NCBI RefSeq assembly: GCF_030291075.1
Contig: NZ_CP127407.1
Coordinates: forward strand, 3,532,001-3,596,000
Reading direction: 5' to 3'
DNA: 64,000 nt
Source of the DNA: Stenotrophomonas sp. 57
GTDB taxonomy: Bacteria; Pseudomonadota; Gammaproteobacteria; Xanthomonadales; Xanthomonadaceae
The translations under genes and the position numbers were made by a program. Shown here piece after piece: positions 9,121 to 21,734 of the stretch. Positions within the stretch are counted from its first letter, which is position 1. Each line of letters starts with the position of its first letter. The notes below the pieces were generated by a model. The model was not told the origin of the DNA. It saw nothing but the letters and a program-made list of their open reading frames with translations, and did not search any database.

Positions 9121-10021
9121 GCGCGATCCCCCTGCAGCGGGGCATGGAGGGCCTGCGGCGGCTGCGCCAGGCGGCTGCCCTCAGGTCTCGGAGCGGGCTT
9201 GGCAGCCGGTGCGGCCGGTGCCGCCGGCTGGTTCGGCTTGGCCGGGGCAGCCGCCGGAGGGGCCGCTGCCGGTGCTGCCGGCGTCGGTGCCGCCGGGGTC
9301 GCTGCCGGGCCAGCGGCTTGAGCCGCCGGTACGGCAGGCGTGGCGGCATCCGGGCCAGCGGCAAGCGGTGCCACCGGCGCCGGTGGGGCCGTCGCAACCG
9401 AGCCATCGGCATTGAGGCCTGGCGTGCCGGCCACTTCCTCGCTCTGTGCCGGCAGCTTCACCTTCACCACGAACACATACGGCAGCGCCTTGGTGTCGGC
9501 CAGCGGGCCGGCCTTGCCGTCCTTGTCCTTCTCCGGGTCACGCGCTTCGATGATCGACAGCTCCGGGTTGGTCATCCAGCCGGACGTCTCCAGATTGCGC
9601 ATGTAGGCCGAAACGCGGGCATTGGACTGGGTGCGGCCTTCCAGGGTCAGCACGTCACCTTCCTGCTTCAGCGCAGTCAGCACCACACCGTCGGGAATCG
9701 TGCGCACCAATGCGTCGAACAGGTGAACCATCTGCGAGCGCTTGGCCTGCAGTTCCTCGATCACCTTCTTGCGGGCCAGCAGGCGGTCCTTCTGCGCATC
9801 GAGGCGGTCGATCTCCTTGTTCTGTTCCTTGACCTTCTCGATCTCGGCTTCCAGATAGGTGTTGCGGTCCATCTGGCCGCTCACCTGCCGGTCGTAGTAG
9901 AACCAGATCAGCAGCGACAGCAGCAGGCCACCGATGGCGGCCATGCCCAGCATTGCGTAGAACTCGCGCTGGCGTTGCTTGCGCCGCTCGGCGCGCCAGG
10001 GCAATAGATTGATGCGTGCCA

Positions 10022-10022
<1 letters not shown>
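9117..10022 (-). CDS. pilN: Type IV pilus inner-membrane protein PilN with long Pro/Ala-rich tail
   Basis: 301 residues. The N-terminus MARINLLPWR carries the INLLPWR motif that binds PilM. One membrane helix (about 25-43), a coiled coil (about 52-98) and the periplasmic domain ending near residue 196 (YVFVVKVKLPAQSEE) follow. Residues 197-301 are an alanine/proline-rich low-complexity tail not needed for the PilN fold, making the protein roughly 100 residues longer than the core family. The start shares one base with the pilM stop (TGATG). Confidence 0.95.
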
Positions 10023-13880
<3,858 letters not shown>

Positions 13881-13966
13881 TGCCAGAGCAGCAACATTGG
13901 TCATACCCACGCCGATGTCACATCCGTGCGCTAGTCTGTAGCCAGGTCGCAACAGGGAGTCATCGC

Positions 13967-14611
13967 ATGCACCGCGCCCGTCAGCATGCTGCCAGCCAGA
14001 CCCGCGAGCGGCGCCACCGCCTCGCCCACGAAGCCGCCCGCCTGATGGCCGAAGGCGGCATCCGCGACTACCACCAGGCCAAGTTGAAGGCCGCCAGCCG
14101 GCTCGGCATCCACGACGATGCCTCCCTGCCCCGCAACACCGAGATCGAAGACGCCCTGCGCGAGTACCAGCGGCTGTTCTCCGGGCCCCAGCACGGCAAC
14201 GAACTGCAGCGTCGTCGCGAGGCTGCAATGCGTGCGCTGGAGTTCCTGCACGGCTTCTCCCCGCGCCTGGCCGGCCCGGTGCTGGACGGCACCGCCGACG
14301 CCAACAGCCCCGTGCAGCTGCACCTGCACAGCGACGACCCGGAGGCCGTGCATCGCTTCCTGGACGAGCATGGCATTCCTGCAGAATCGCGGGTACGCCG
14401 CCTGCGCATGGACCGCGAGCGCAGCCTGGACGTGCCGGTGTGGGTGTTCAGTGCCGAGGAACTGACCTTCGACCTGGCCGTACTGCCGTACGACGCCCTG
14501 CGCCAGGCACCGTTGTCGCCGGTGGATGAGAAGCCGATGCGGCGCGCGTCTGTCGCGCAGTTGCGGCAGGTGCTGGCGGAAGCGGAGATCACCGCGTACA
14601 TCGGCGGATGA
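13967..14611 (+). CDS. Conserved hypothetical protein, soluble
   Basis: 214 residues from MHRARQHAASQ, preceded by CAGGGAG; the open frame extends 62 codons upstream through repeats and is not used. The protein is charged, with no signal peptide or membrane helix: an Arg/His-rich helical N-terminus (about 1-75, RLMAEGGIRDYHQAKLKAASRLG) and a mixed alpha/beta C-terminal half with VQLHLHSDDPEAVHRFLDEH and FSAEELTFDLAVLPYDALRQ. I do not recognise the family with confidence; the N-terminal part and the late DLAVLPYDALRQ motif resemble proteins annotated as nucleotidyltransferase-like, but no catalytic motif is evident. Confidence 0.75.
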   Translation: MHRARQHAASQTRERRHRLAHEAARLMAEGGIRDYHQAKLKAASRLGIHDDASLPRNTEIEDALREYQRLFSGPQHGNELQRRREAAMRALEFLHGFSPRLAGPVLDGTADANSPVQLHLHSDDPEAVHRFLDEHGIPAESRVRRLRMDRERSLDVPVWVFSAEELTFDLAVLPYDALRQAPLSPVDEKPMRRASVAQLRQVLAEAEITAYIGG

Positions 14612-14719
14612 CGACGGCCGCGCCGGCCTTTGGCCGGCGAGCGCAGCGGCACCTTCCCTGGGTGGGTGCGAACCGTTGGTCCGCATTGTGCTTCAGATGG
14701 TGCGGATGCCTGGCCGAAG

Positions 14720-14745
14720 AGCAGCCGAGCCTGGCTCGGCGCTAC
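14720..14745 (-). repeat. GTAG-type palindromic repeat
   Basis: On the minus strand GTAGCGCCGAGCCAGGCTCGG, ending three bases inside the stop end of the neighbouring hypothetical gene. Confidence 0.7.
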
Positions 14746-15491
14746 AGTGGCAATCCGGTGCCGCGCAGCGGCTCGGGGTCACTCATCCATTCGGCCAGCC
14801 AGGGTGCAGCGGCACGCTTCGGATACTCGTCCATCATCTGCGCGTGCATGGTCTGCAGGTCATTCAACAACCACGCCTGGTGATAGATATCGCTGAACGA
14901 ATCAGACCAGCCGCTCTTCACCCGCTGGCGATCGCTGCTTTCCAGGCTCGGCACCAGATCGTGGGGCCCATCCAGAATGGTCTGCAGCGCGCGGTTGATG
15001 CCGGCGTTCTCCTCGGCCGCCTCACGCAGGGAGGCGATGTGGTCCACCACACGCGTGCAGCGATAGGGCGCACAGCCGCCCGTGGTCTCGATGTAGTCGG
15101 CGATGTCCGCCAGCAGGTTGGCCTTCAACCGCCACGCCACTTCGCTTTCCATCGCCTGCCGTACCCGCATGGTTCTCCGCGTGCTGGCACGGATCTCCTC
15201 CGCGGTGACATACGGTTGCCCGGGCGTGTTGCTGCCATGACGCACCAGCACGATGCGGTGAATCGCTTCCTTGCCGATGCCCTCCACCCGCAACGCGGCC
15301 GCCTGCGGGTGGATGCGCGGCGGAGGCACATTGGTGAACCGCCAGTAGTACCAGAGCAGCATGACCACACCGGACAGGCACAGCAGACTGGCCAGCATCC
15401 AGCCGTTCAGGTGCCGGGTGTAGTAGTAGTACCGCGCACGCCACAGATAGAAGCTGCGGTAGCTCATGAATCGACGTACCCAACCGTACAT
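14742..15491 (-). CDS. Hypothetical single-pass membrane protein downstream of the trimeric adhesin
   Basis: 249 residues from MYGWVRRFMSYRS; this ATG stands six bases after GAGGAG, better than the upstream ATG at 15557. A tyrosine/arginine-rich N-terminus (RARYYYYTRHLNGW) is followed by one membrane helix (about 33-53, LASLLCLSGVVMLLWYYW) and a soluble domain of about 190 residues with two cysteines (GGCAPYRC) and many acidic and aromatic residues. No family recognised. It begins 69 bases after the adhesin stop on the same strand and may be co-transcribed with it; a role as an accessory or periplasmic partner of the adhesin is only a guess. Confidence 0.7.
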   Translation of the reverse strand: MYGWVRRFMSYRSFYLWRARYYYYTRHLNGWMLASLLCLSGVVMLLWYYWRFTNVPPPRIHPQAAALRVEGIGKEAIHRIVLVRHGSNTPGQPYVTAEEIRASTRRTMRVRQAMESEVAWRLKANLLADIADYIETTGGCAPYRCTRVVDHIASLREAAEENAGINRALQTILDGPHDLVPSLESSDRQRVKSGWSDSFSDIYHQAWLLNDLQTMHAQMMDEYPKRAAAPWLAEWMSDPEPLRGTGLPL

Positions 15492-15560
15492 TGCCATCTC
15501 CTCGGCCAGTGCCCCGGCGCGGCGGGGCTCGTTACGCGCACCACGCCGGGGCGTCATGGC

Positions 15561-18500
15561 TTACCAGCCGATGCCCACACCCACGCCCACGGTACGTTCG
15601 CCGCTGTTGGTGAACGCGCCATTGAGGCTGAAGGTGGCCGAGCCCTTGTCGTTCAACACACGCTGGTAACCCACGGCCATGGCCGATTCACCCTCGCTGT
15701 AGCCCACGCCCGCGCCGAGGCGGTTGTAGGTGTTCAAGCCGGCGGTGTTCATCGCCATCGCACTCTGCGCGCTGCTCATCGCGGCCATGCGGTTGAAGCG
15801 CCTGTCCATCTTGTCCAGGCGGCGGTCGACCTCGCGGCTGATGCCATCGCTGTACTCGTTGGCACGGGCCAGCATCTTCTCCAGCTCCGCGGTGTCCACC
15901 TGCGGGGTGGGCGCTTCCGGCTTCGGTGCATCGGCCTGCGGGGTGGGCGGCGGCGGCGCGCCGTTGTCGGCCACCTTGTTGTCGGCGGCAGACGGCGGCG
16001 GCGTGGCGGGGGTCTCCGGCTCGGGCGATGCAGCAGGTACGGCGGCCGGCGCACCGGCATCAGCCGATGCGATGGTGAGCGCACGCGACTGCGGTGCCTG
16101 CGGCTGGCCGTCCAGACGCTGCTCCAGGCCATCCACGCGGCCATTGAGCTGCTGCTGCAACGAGTACAGCTGGCCGCCGTTGACCGCATCGCGGCTGCCG
16201 GCACCGACGTAGCCGTTGGCCACGTTGGACAGGACCATGCCGTTGGCACCGGCCAGGTTGAGCTGGTTCAGGCCATCGGATCGGAGCGAGGGGCCATCCT
16301 GGAACACCGAGCGCAGCTGCGATTCCACGCGGTCCACGCGCTGGGTACCGGTGATGACGGCCGAATCGAGCGTGGCCAGGGCATCGTTGAGCGTGGACTG
16401 CTGGCCGCCCTGCACGTTGAAGGTGGGATTGATGATGTTGCCGTTGGCGTCGACGTCGCCGCCGAGCGAGGCGAGCGCCCCGCGGAGCTGGCCGACGGTG
16501 GCGGCGTCTGTGGCGTTGCGGCCGTTGGCGACACCAACGAGACGCCGGCGAAGGCCGTCGTTACCAAACGACACAGTGTTTGCCTCCTTGGCGACGGACA
16601 GAATGCCAATAGCCACCGCATTGTTCGCACCGGATTCAATGACGCTCCCACTTCCTAGTGCGACACCTCCTGTCGCCTTCACCTGCGACTCAGCGCCCAA
16701 CGCAAATCCTCTCGCCGCGCTTTCGTGGACGTGAGAGCCTCTGCCGAGCGCTACAGAGTTCTCGCCGCGAGCCAAAGCATAGGCACCGACAGCAACCGCA
16801 CCCTCGCTCTTCAACGATGCCTCCGCAGAATCACCGATTGCCACGGCAAATTGACCAGCCCTCGCAGCCACCTTATCGAAGGAATCGCCAAATGCGACGT
16901 ACTTCTGATCTCTGGCCAAAGCATCGATTCGCTGGTTTGCCGAGAACAGCTGCCGGCCATTCACCACATCGCGGCTTTCGCTTGAAAGCGAACCATCAGC
17001 AACCCCCGTCAAGCGCGAATCTCCGAAGTCGATCACGCCCCCCTGTGCTGTAGACACGGAACCGAACAACGGATTTCCGCCACTACCAGCCCGGAGGTCC
17101 TCAAGACCCGCACGATTCCTCTCGATGTCCTGCTTGACATCAAACAGCTGATTGCCAGTCACCGCATCACGGCTACCCGCTGCAACGCGGCCGTCAGCCA
17201 GGTTGGACAGCACCATGCCATTGGCACCGGAGAGGTTGAGCTGGCCCAAGCCATCAGCGCGTACGGATGGCCTATCCTGGAACACTGAGCGGAGCTGATC
17301 CTCCACGCGGTCTACGCGTGCACCACCAGTTACGACGGCACTGTCCAGTGCCGCCAGAGCATCGCCAACGTTGTTCTGCGTCCCGCCTTGGACTTTGTAG
17401 GAAGGCGCAACGAGCTTTCCACCTCCATCAAGACGTGCCCCTCCACCGAGCGCAGCGATTGATTCGGAAAGCTGTTCGACAACGACGCCATCGTCCGATC
17501 TGAACCCAAGACCGACATTAGTCAGCCTTCGCTTCAAAGTGTCATTGCCGAACGACACAGCGTTTGCGTCCCGAGCAACAGACTCGCTGCCGAGGGCAAG
17601 AGAGTTAACTGCCCCAACCTCCACTACGCTGGCCGCACCGATGGCAACGCCATTCTTCTCCAAGACTCGAGACCGTGCTCCCATAGCGAATCCCATGTCA
17701 GCATGCTCGTCCACAAAGGAAGCTCGACCTACAGCAACTGAATTTGATGCCAGCGCCTCTGCATAGTTGCCAACTGCAGTAGCACCATCCGATTTGACTG
17801 CTGCAATGGCTCCATCCCCCAAAGCAAGGCCAGCCTGCCCTGCGACTGCGGGGGTTGCTCCCACTCCTGAGCCGACCGACAGGAACACGGCCTTGCGTTC
17901 CACTGCCGCCACTCGCTCATTCGTCGCAAACAACTGCCCACCATTTACCGCATCCGTGCTCCCCGCAGAACTGATATCCCCCGCAGCAACACCTTTCACC
18001 TTGCCGCCTGCCACATCCACATGGCCATCGGCATCAAACTTCACCACCCCATCCAGATCCGGGTCGAAGTTGTCGAACTCACCACGCAGCTTCTGCATCT
18101 CGTTGCGGTTGTCAGCAATGCGCCCGTCATGCGCGGCCAGGGTCTCGCCCTGCACCCGCACCAGCTCGTTCGTCGCGAACAACTGGCTTCCGGTCACCGC
18201 ATCGGTGCTACCGCGCGACACCACGCCATCGGCGATGTTGTAGACCCGCCGCTTACCACCGTTCTTGTTGGCCACATCCACGACATTGCCCGTGTTCTCA
18301 CTGCCGAGGCGCACATTGCCACTGCCAGACACCTGGCTGACCAACCCGCCCAGCGCATCGGCCTTGGCCACGGCGGAATTGGCCGTGGTCTGTGCTGTAC
18401 CTGCGGCCGTCTGTGCCGCCGTGGCGGTGTTCTGCGCCGTGGTCACGTTGGTGTTGGTGGTGTTGAGCTGGCGGCCGGTCACTGCTTCGGTGCTGGTGCC

Positions 18501-20954
18501 ATTGAGCGTGGCATCTGCCACACCGCTCAGCTTGCGGTTGGCATTGGACTTGTTGCGCATGTCCAAGGTAGTACCGGTGTTCTCGCCGCCCAGGCGCACA
18601 TTGCCCGTGGCCGACACCTGGCTGACCAAGCCGCCCAGCGCATCGGCCTTGGCCACGGCAGAGTTGGCCGTGGTCTGGGCGTTACCAGCGGCGGTCCGCG
18701 CTGCCGTCGCGGTGTTCTGTGCGGTGGTTACGTTGTTGTTGGTGGCAAACAGCTGCTGGCCGGTCACGGCATCGCTGCTGGATGCGCTGAGCGTGGCGTT
18801 CTGCACGCCATTGAGATAGCGCTTGCCGCCGTCCTTGTTGCTCACCGTCAGTACATTGCCGGTGTTCTCCGCACCCAGGTAGAGGTTACCGCTGGCCGAT
18901 GCCTGCTTCACCAGACCGCTCATGCGCTGGTTGGTGTCGTGCAACTGGCGGCCGGTCACCGCATCGGTACTGGTGGCGTTCAACGCGCCATCGCCCACAT
19001 TGACGATCTTCCGCTGGCTGGTGGTGGTGCCAACTGACACCTGGTTGTTGCCTGTGGTGACTGAGCCATTGCCCAGGGCCACACTGCCAGCATGCGTTGC
19101 CTGGGCACGGTCTCCCAAGGCGACCGCACTGGCACCGCTTGCTTTGGCAATGTTTCCGAGTGCGGTTGAGAACGAACCTGAAGCAGCTGACTCCCTACCG
19201 ATTGCGGTCGACTGGTTGGCACTGGCCACCGCGTTGTGTCCCACGGCAGTGGCGTGCGTGGCGTCGGCTGCAGCACCGTTACCCATCGCCACAGCGCGGT
19301 CGCCAACCGCAGATGCACGCAGGCCGGCAGCGACAGCCCCATTCCCGCTGCGGCTGTTTGCGCCCAACGCCACGCCCCCGGTGCCCGTGCTCTTGTTGCC
19401 TGCGGCATCGACATTGGCACGTGCGTCGGCACCCAGCGCGATGCCGTTGCTGTTGTACGCCTTGGCGCCGGATCCGAGCGCGGCACTGGCACTTGCACCA
19501 CCGCCCTCAGCGGCCGCGGCACTGCCCAATGCCACGGCAGCGGCGTCCAAGCGGGCTTTCACCGCATTGACCTGCGTGTTGGTGGCATGCAGCTGGTTGC
19601 CCGTGACAACCTCGCTGCTGCCAGCGGCCAGGCGGCCATCCTTCACATTGACGATGTTGCGCTTCAACGTGGCGTTGCCCACCGAAATCTGGTCGGTCCC
19701 GGTGGTAACCGAACGCTCACCCAGCGCGACGGAATTGTCGTGGGTCGCCTTGCTGTTGCCACCCAGTGCCATGGCATGGGCGCCGCTGGCCTCGGCCACG
19801 CTACCCATGGCGATGGCATTGTTGGCCAGCGCCTTTGCGCCGTTGCCGAATGCGGCGGCCGCCAAACCCTCGGCGCGTGCCGAATGCCCCATCGCCACCG
19901 ACACGTCGCCGCTGGCGGTAGCCTTGTTGGTATCAGTGATGGGCGAGCCCGTGGCCACGGCATAGCCGTTGGTGGTGGCCTGCGCCAGCGCGCGGTCTGC
20001 GACCGACCGTGCGTTGTCGGCAGCCGTCTTGGCGGTGCTGGCAGCGGTGCGCACCGTTCCAATGCTGGCGTTCAGCGTGTCCTTCTCGCGCTGCAGCGTA
20101 CGACCGTTGACCGCGTCGTAGCTGCTGCTGCTCACTGCGCCATCGGCGACATTGACGATCCTGCGCTTCTTCGTTGCATTGCCAACGGAGATTGTGTCGG
20201 TCTGCGTGGCTATCGAATCGCGGCCCAAGGCTACCGATCCAGTCTGTTGCGCCTGCGCGCCCTTGCCCAGTGCTACGGCGCCAGCTGCCTGTGCGTTCGC
20301 CTGGAAGCCAAGGGAGACACCATCATAGGCCGATCTGGCCCTGCCACCAATGGAAATAGCACCGGTATAGCCGCTGTTGCCAGCATGGGCATCGCCGCCG
20401 ATGGCAATGCGATCTTCCCCCCCACCATCGGCCGTCTGCGCGCCACTGCCGAAAGCAAGGCTGTTCTTTCCGCGCGCTTTGGCATCGTTGCCAAATGCGC
20501 TGGTGCCCAACCCGTCACCCAGCGCACGGGCACCAAACACGGCCGAATAGCCGTCTGTAGTACGGGCGCCGTGACCAAACACTGCCACGTAGTCACCCTT
20601 GGCATAGCTGCTGTTGCCAAAGCTGGTCGAGTAGGAACCGTCAGTGTAGTTGCCCGCGCCGAATCCCATGTAGTTCTCGCTACCGTTGGCAGCATCGGCG
20701 TAGTTCACGCCATCGGTATGTCCTGCGAACGGCGCGCAGCGAACCAGCTGGCCCCCGGCTCTTGTGTCGCAGCCCAGGAAGTGCGAGGCCTGTGCACCTG
20801 GCAGCACGAGTGCACCAGCAAGGGCCGCCAGCAGGATCGGGCTGGCACCGACGCGGATTGCAGGTGCGGCCTTGCCACGCGCGGTGGTCAGTTCGCTGGC
20901 AACCACCCAGCACTGCCGGGCGGTGGACCAGAGTTTGCGGTAGATCTTGTTCAT
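15561..20954 (-). CDS. Giant trimeric autotransporter adhesin (YadA-like)
   Basis: 1797 residues. It starts MNKIYRKLWSTARQCWVVAS, a classical extended signal peptide region (ESPR), with AAGGAGA upstream. The passenger consists of repeated YadA-head motifs (SVALG, AVAMG, AIAMG types with GAKA/GSVA turns), each set closed by neck/stalk segments (NVADGAVSSSSYDAVNGRTL, NVKDGRLAAGSSEVVTGNQL and others). A Pro/Ala-rich linker (about 1640-1690) and coiled coil precede a C-terminal YadA anchor ending GVGVGIGW. Three such chains form an outer-membrane barrel with a surface fibre that binds host or abiotic surfaces. Several modules are duplicated, and the segment around 16560-17940 is visibly lower in GC than the flanks. 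It lies 69 bases after the fimbrial chaperone on the same strand. Confidence 0.96.
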   Translation of the reverse strand: MNKIYRKLWSTARQCWVVASELTTARGKAAPAIRVGASPILLAALAGALVLPGAQASHFLGCDTRAGGQLVRCAPFAGHTDGVNYADAANGSENYMGFGAGNYTDGSYSTSFGNSSYAKGDYVAVFGHGARTTDGYSAVFGARALGDGLGTSAFGNDAKARGKNSLAFGSGAQTADGGGEDRIAIGGDAHAGNSGYTGAISIGGRARSAYDGVSLGFQANAQAAGAVALGKGAQAQQTGSVALGRDSIATQTDTISVGNATKKRRIVNVADGAVSSSSYDAVNGRTLQREKDTLNASIGTVRTAASTAKTAADNARSVADRALAQATTNGYAVATGSPITDTNKATASGDVSVAMGHSARAEGLAAAAFGNGAKALANNAIAMGSVAEASGAHAMALGGNSKATHDNSVALGERSVTTGTDQISVGNATLKRNIVNVKDGRLAAGSSEVVTGNQLHATNTQVNAVKARLDAAAVALGSAAAAEGGGASASAALGSGAKAYNSNGIALGADARANVDAAGNKSTGTGGVALGANSRSGNGAVAAGLRASAVGDRAVAMGNGAAADATHATAVGHNAVASANQSTAIGRESAASGSFSTALGNIAKASGASAVALGDRAQATHAGSVALGNGSVTTGNNQVSVGTTTSQRKIVNVGDGALNATSTDAVTGRQLHDTNQRMSGLVKQASASGNLYLGAENTGNVLTVSNKDGGKRYLNGVQNATLSASSSDAVTGQQLFATNNNVTTAQNTATAARTAAGNAQTTANSAVAKADALGGLVSQVSATGNVRLGGENTGTTLDMRNKSNANRKLSGVADATLNGTSTEAVTGRQLNTTNTNVTTAQNTATAAQTAAGTAQTTANSAVAKADALGGLVSQVSGSGNVRLGSENTGNVVDVANKNGGKRRVYNIADGVVSRGSTDAVTGSQLFATNELVRVQGETLAAHDGRIADNRNEMQKLRGEFDNFDPDLDGVVKFDADGHVDVAGGKVKGVAAGDISSAGSTDAVNGGQLFATNERVAAVERKAVFLSVGSGVGATPAVAGQAGLALGDGAIAAVKSDGATAVGNYAEALASNSVAVGRASFVDEHADMGFAMGARSRVLEKNGVAIGAASVVEVGAVNSLALGSESVARDANAVSFGNDTLKRRLTNVGLGFRSDDGVVVEQLSESIAALGGGARLDGGGKLVAPSYKVQGGTQNNVGDALAALDSAVVTGGARVDRVEDQLRSVFQDRPSVRADGLGQLNLSGANGMVLSNLADGRVAAGSRDAVTGNQLFDVKQDIERNRAGLEDLRAGSGGNPLFGSVSTAQGGVIDFGDSRLTGVADGSLSSESRDVVNGRQLFSANQRIDALARDQKYVAFGDSFDKVAARAGQFAVAIGDSAEASLKSEGAVAVGAYALARGENSVALGRGSHVHESAARGFALGAESQVKATGGVALGSGSVIESGANNAVAIGILSVAKEANTVSFGNDGLRRRLVGVANGRNATDAATVGQLRGALASLGGDVDANGNIINPTFNVQGGQQSTLNDALATLDSAVITGTQRVDRVESQLRSVFQDGPSLRSDGLNQLNLAGANGMVLSNVANGYVGAGSRDAVNGGQLYSLQQQLNGRVDGLEQRLDGQPQAPQSRALTIASADAGAPAAVPAASPEPETPATPPPSAADNKVADNGAPPPPTPQADAPKPEAPTPQVDTAELEKMLARANEYSDGISREVDRRLDKMDRRFNRMAAMSSAQSAMAMNTAGLNTYNRLGAGVGYSEGESAMAVGYQRVLNDKGSATFSLNGAFTNSGERTVGVGVGIGW
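16171..16320. repeat. Duplicated stalk module in the adhesin gene, copy 1
   Basis: Encodes LRSVFQDGPSLRSDGLNQLN followed by AGANGMVLSNVANG. A second copy lies at 17149-17296. The neck after it also resembles that of the other copy. Confidence 0.75.
17149..17296. repeat. Duplicated stalk module in the adhesin gene, copy 2
   Basis: Encodes LRSVFQDRPSVRADGLGQLN followed by SGANGMVLSNLADG; matches copy 1 at most positions. The DNA between the copies includes the lower-GC head segments. Confidence 0.75.
18280..18890. repeat. Tandem neck/coiled-coil modules in the adhesin gene
   Basis: Two adjacent near-identical units of about 280 bases, each encoding TAQNTATAA(R/Q)TAAG, then ADALGGLVSQVS and GNVRLG(G/S)ENTG, plus a related third segment (GNLYLGAENTGNVLTVSNKD). 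Such tandem identity favours slippage or recombination that changes fibre length. Confidence 0.75.
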
Positions 20955-21023
20955 GGTGGTTCTCCTTAACAATGGAAGGAAAAGCGACCCGCCGGCACCG
21001 TTGCGCGCGGCGGGGTGTGGGGA

Positions 21024-21719
21024 TCAGGGGGAAAGGGTCTGTACGTGCTCGCGGTAGCCATCGCGGCTGAGCCGGTAGCGCAGCTGCACGCTATGGCCGG
21101 GCAACACTTCGAACGGCAGGGTCAGTTCGCTTCCCGGGTACAGGCTTCGCGACACCGCATGGGCGGTGCAGCGCGTGCCTTCGCAGTCGGAGATGCTGGT
21201 GATGCCCAGGCGCAGGGTGCCTTCGTTGCGCAGGGTTCGGCCGTGCACGCGCGGCAGCACGGTGCCGTCGGCGGGCAGCACATTCACCAGTGCGCCCCAG
21301 ACCAGATTCACGCCCACGTTGGCCTGCGCGCTCTCGGTGGAATCCACGCCAGATTCCTCCGGGCCACGCACGCCTTCGAAGTACACGCGGTACGCGGTTT
21401 CCTGTTGCACCGGTTGTAGCGGGATGACCCGGATCAGGCGGTTGCCGCCACCGGCCAGCGCGAACTTGCCGGGGGTAATGGCGATGGCGGCTTCGCTGGA
21501 TTCCACGTCTACTTCGTGCTCGCCGGGGTCGGCCGCGTCGTCGATGCGCTTCAGCGACGCCTGGATGTACTGCGGCTTTGTGGATTGCGAGTAGATGCGG
21601 ATCTGCGTGCCACGCTTGGCGTCCACCGACGAACGCATGGGGTGCACGGTCAGATTGGCCTGCGCAGGCAGCGCCAGCAGCAATGACAGCGGCAACAGGA
21701 AGAGGGCAAGGGCTTTCAT
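21024..21719 (-). CDS. CS1/CFA-type fimbrial periplasmic chaperone
   Basis: 231 residues with a signal peptide (MKALALFLLPLSLLLALPAQA). Immunoglobulin-like chaperone features: the first strand NLTVHPMRSSVDAKRGTQIR, the RLIRVIPLQPVQQETAYRVYFEG strand of domain 1, and a short domain 2. The sequence resembles the alternate (class 5, CfaA/CblB-like) chaperones more than PapD types. It would carry the pilin and tip subunits to the usher encoded upstream. It starts 15 bases after the tip adhesin gene. Order pilin-usher-adhesin-chaperone differs from the chaperone-first order of CFA/I and Cbl operons. Confidence 0.85.
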   Translation of the reverse strand: MKALALFLLPLSLLLALPAQANLTVHPMRSSVDAKRGTQIRIYSQSTKPQYIQASLKRIDDAADPGEHEVDVESSEAAIAITPGKFALAGGGNRLIRVIPLQPVQQETAYRVYFEGVRGPEESGVDSTESAQANVGVNLVWGALVNVLPADGTVLPRVHGRTLRNEGTLRLGITSISDCEGTRCTAHAVSRSLYPGSELTLPFEVLPGHSVQLRYRLSRDGYREHVQTLSP

Positions 21720-21734
21720 GGAATCTCCTTGGGA

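Noticed and set aside
15561..20954. CRISPR-like regular repeats
   Set aside because: The periodicity comes from protein motifs of the trimeric adhesin head and neck, with no conserved short repeat and spacer pattern.
19236..20969. Long plus-strand open frames opposite the trimeric adhesin
   Set aside because: They are shadows of the repetitive adhesin; no ribosome sites and no recognisable domains.
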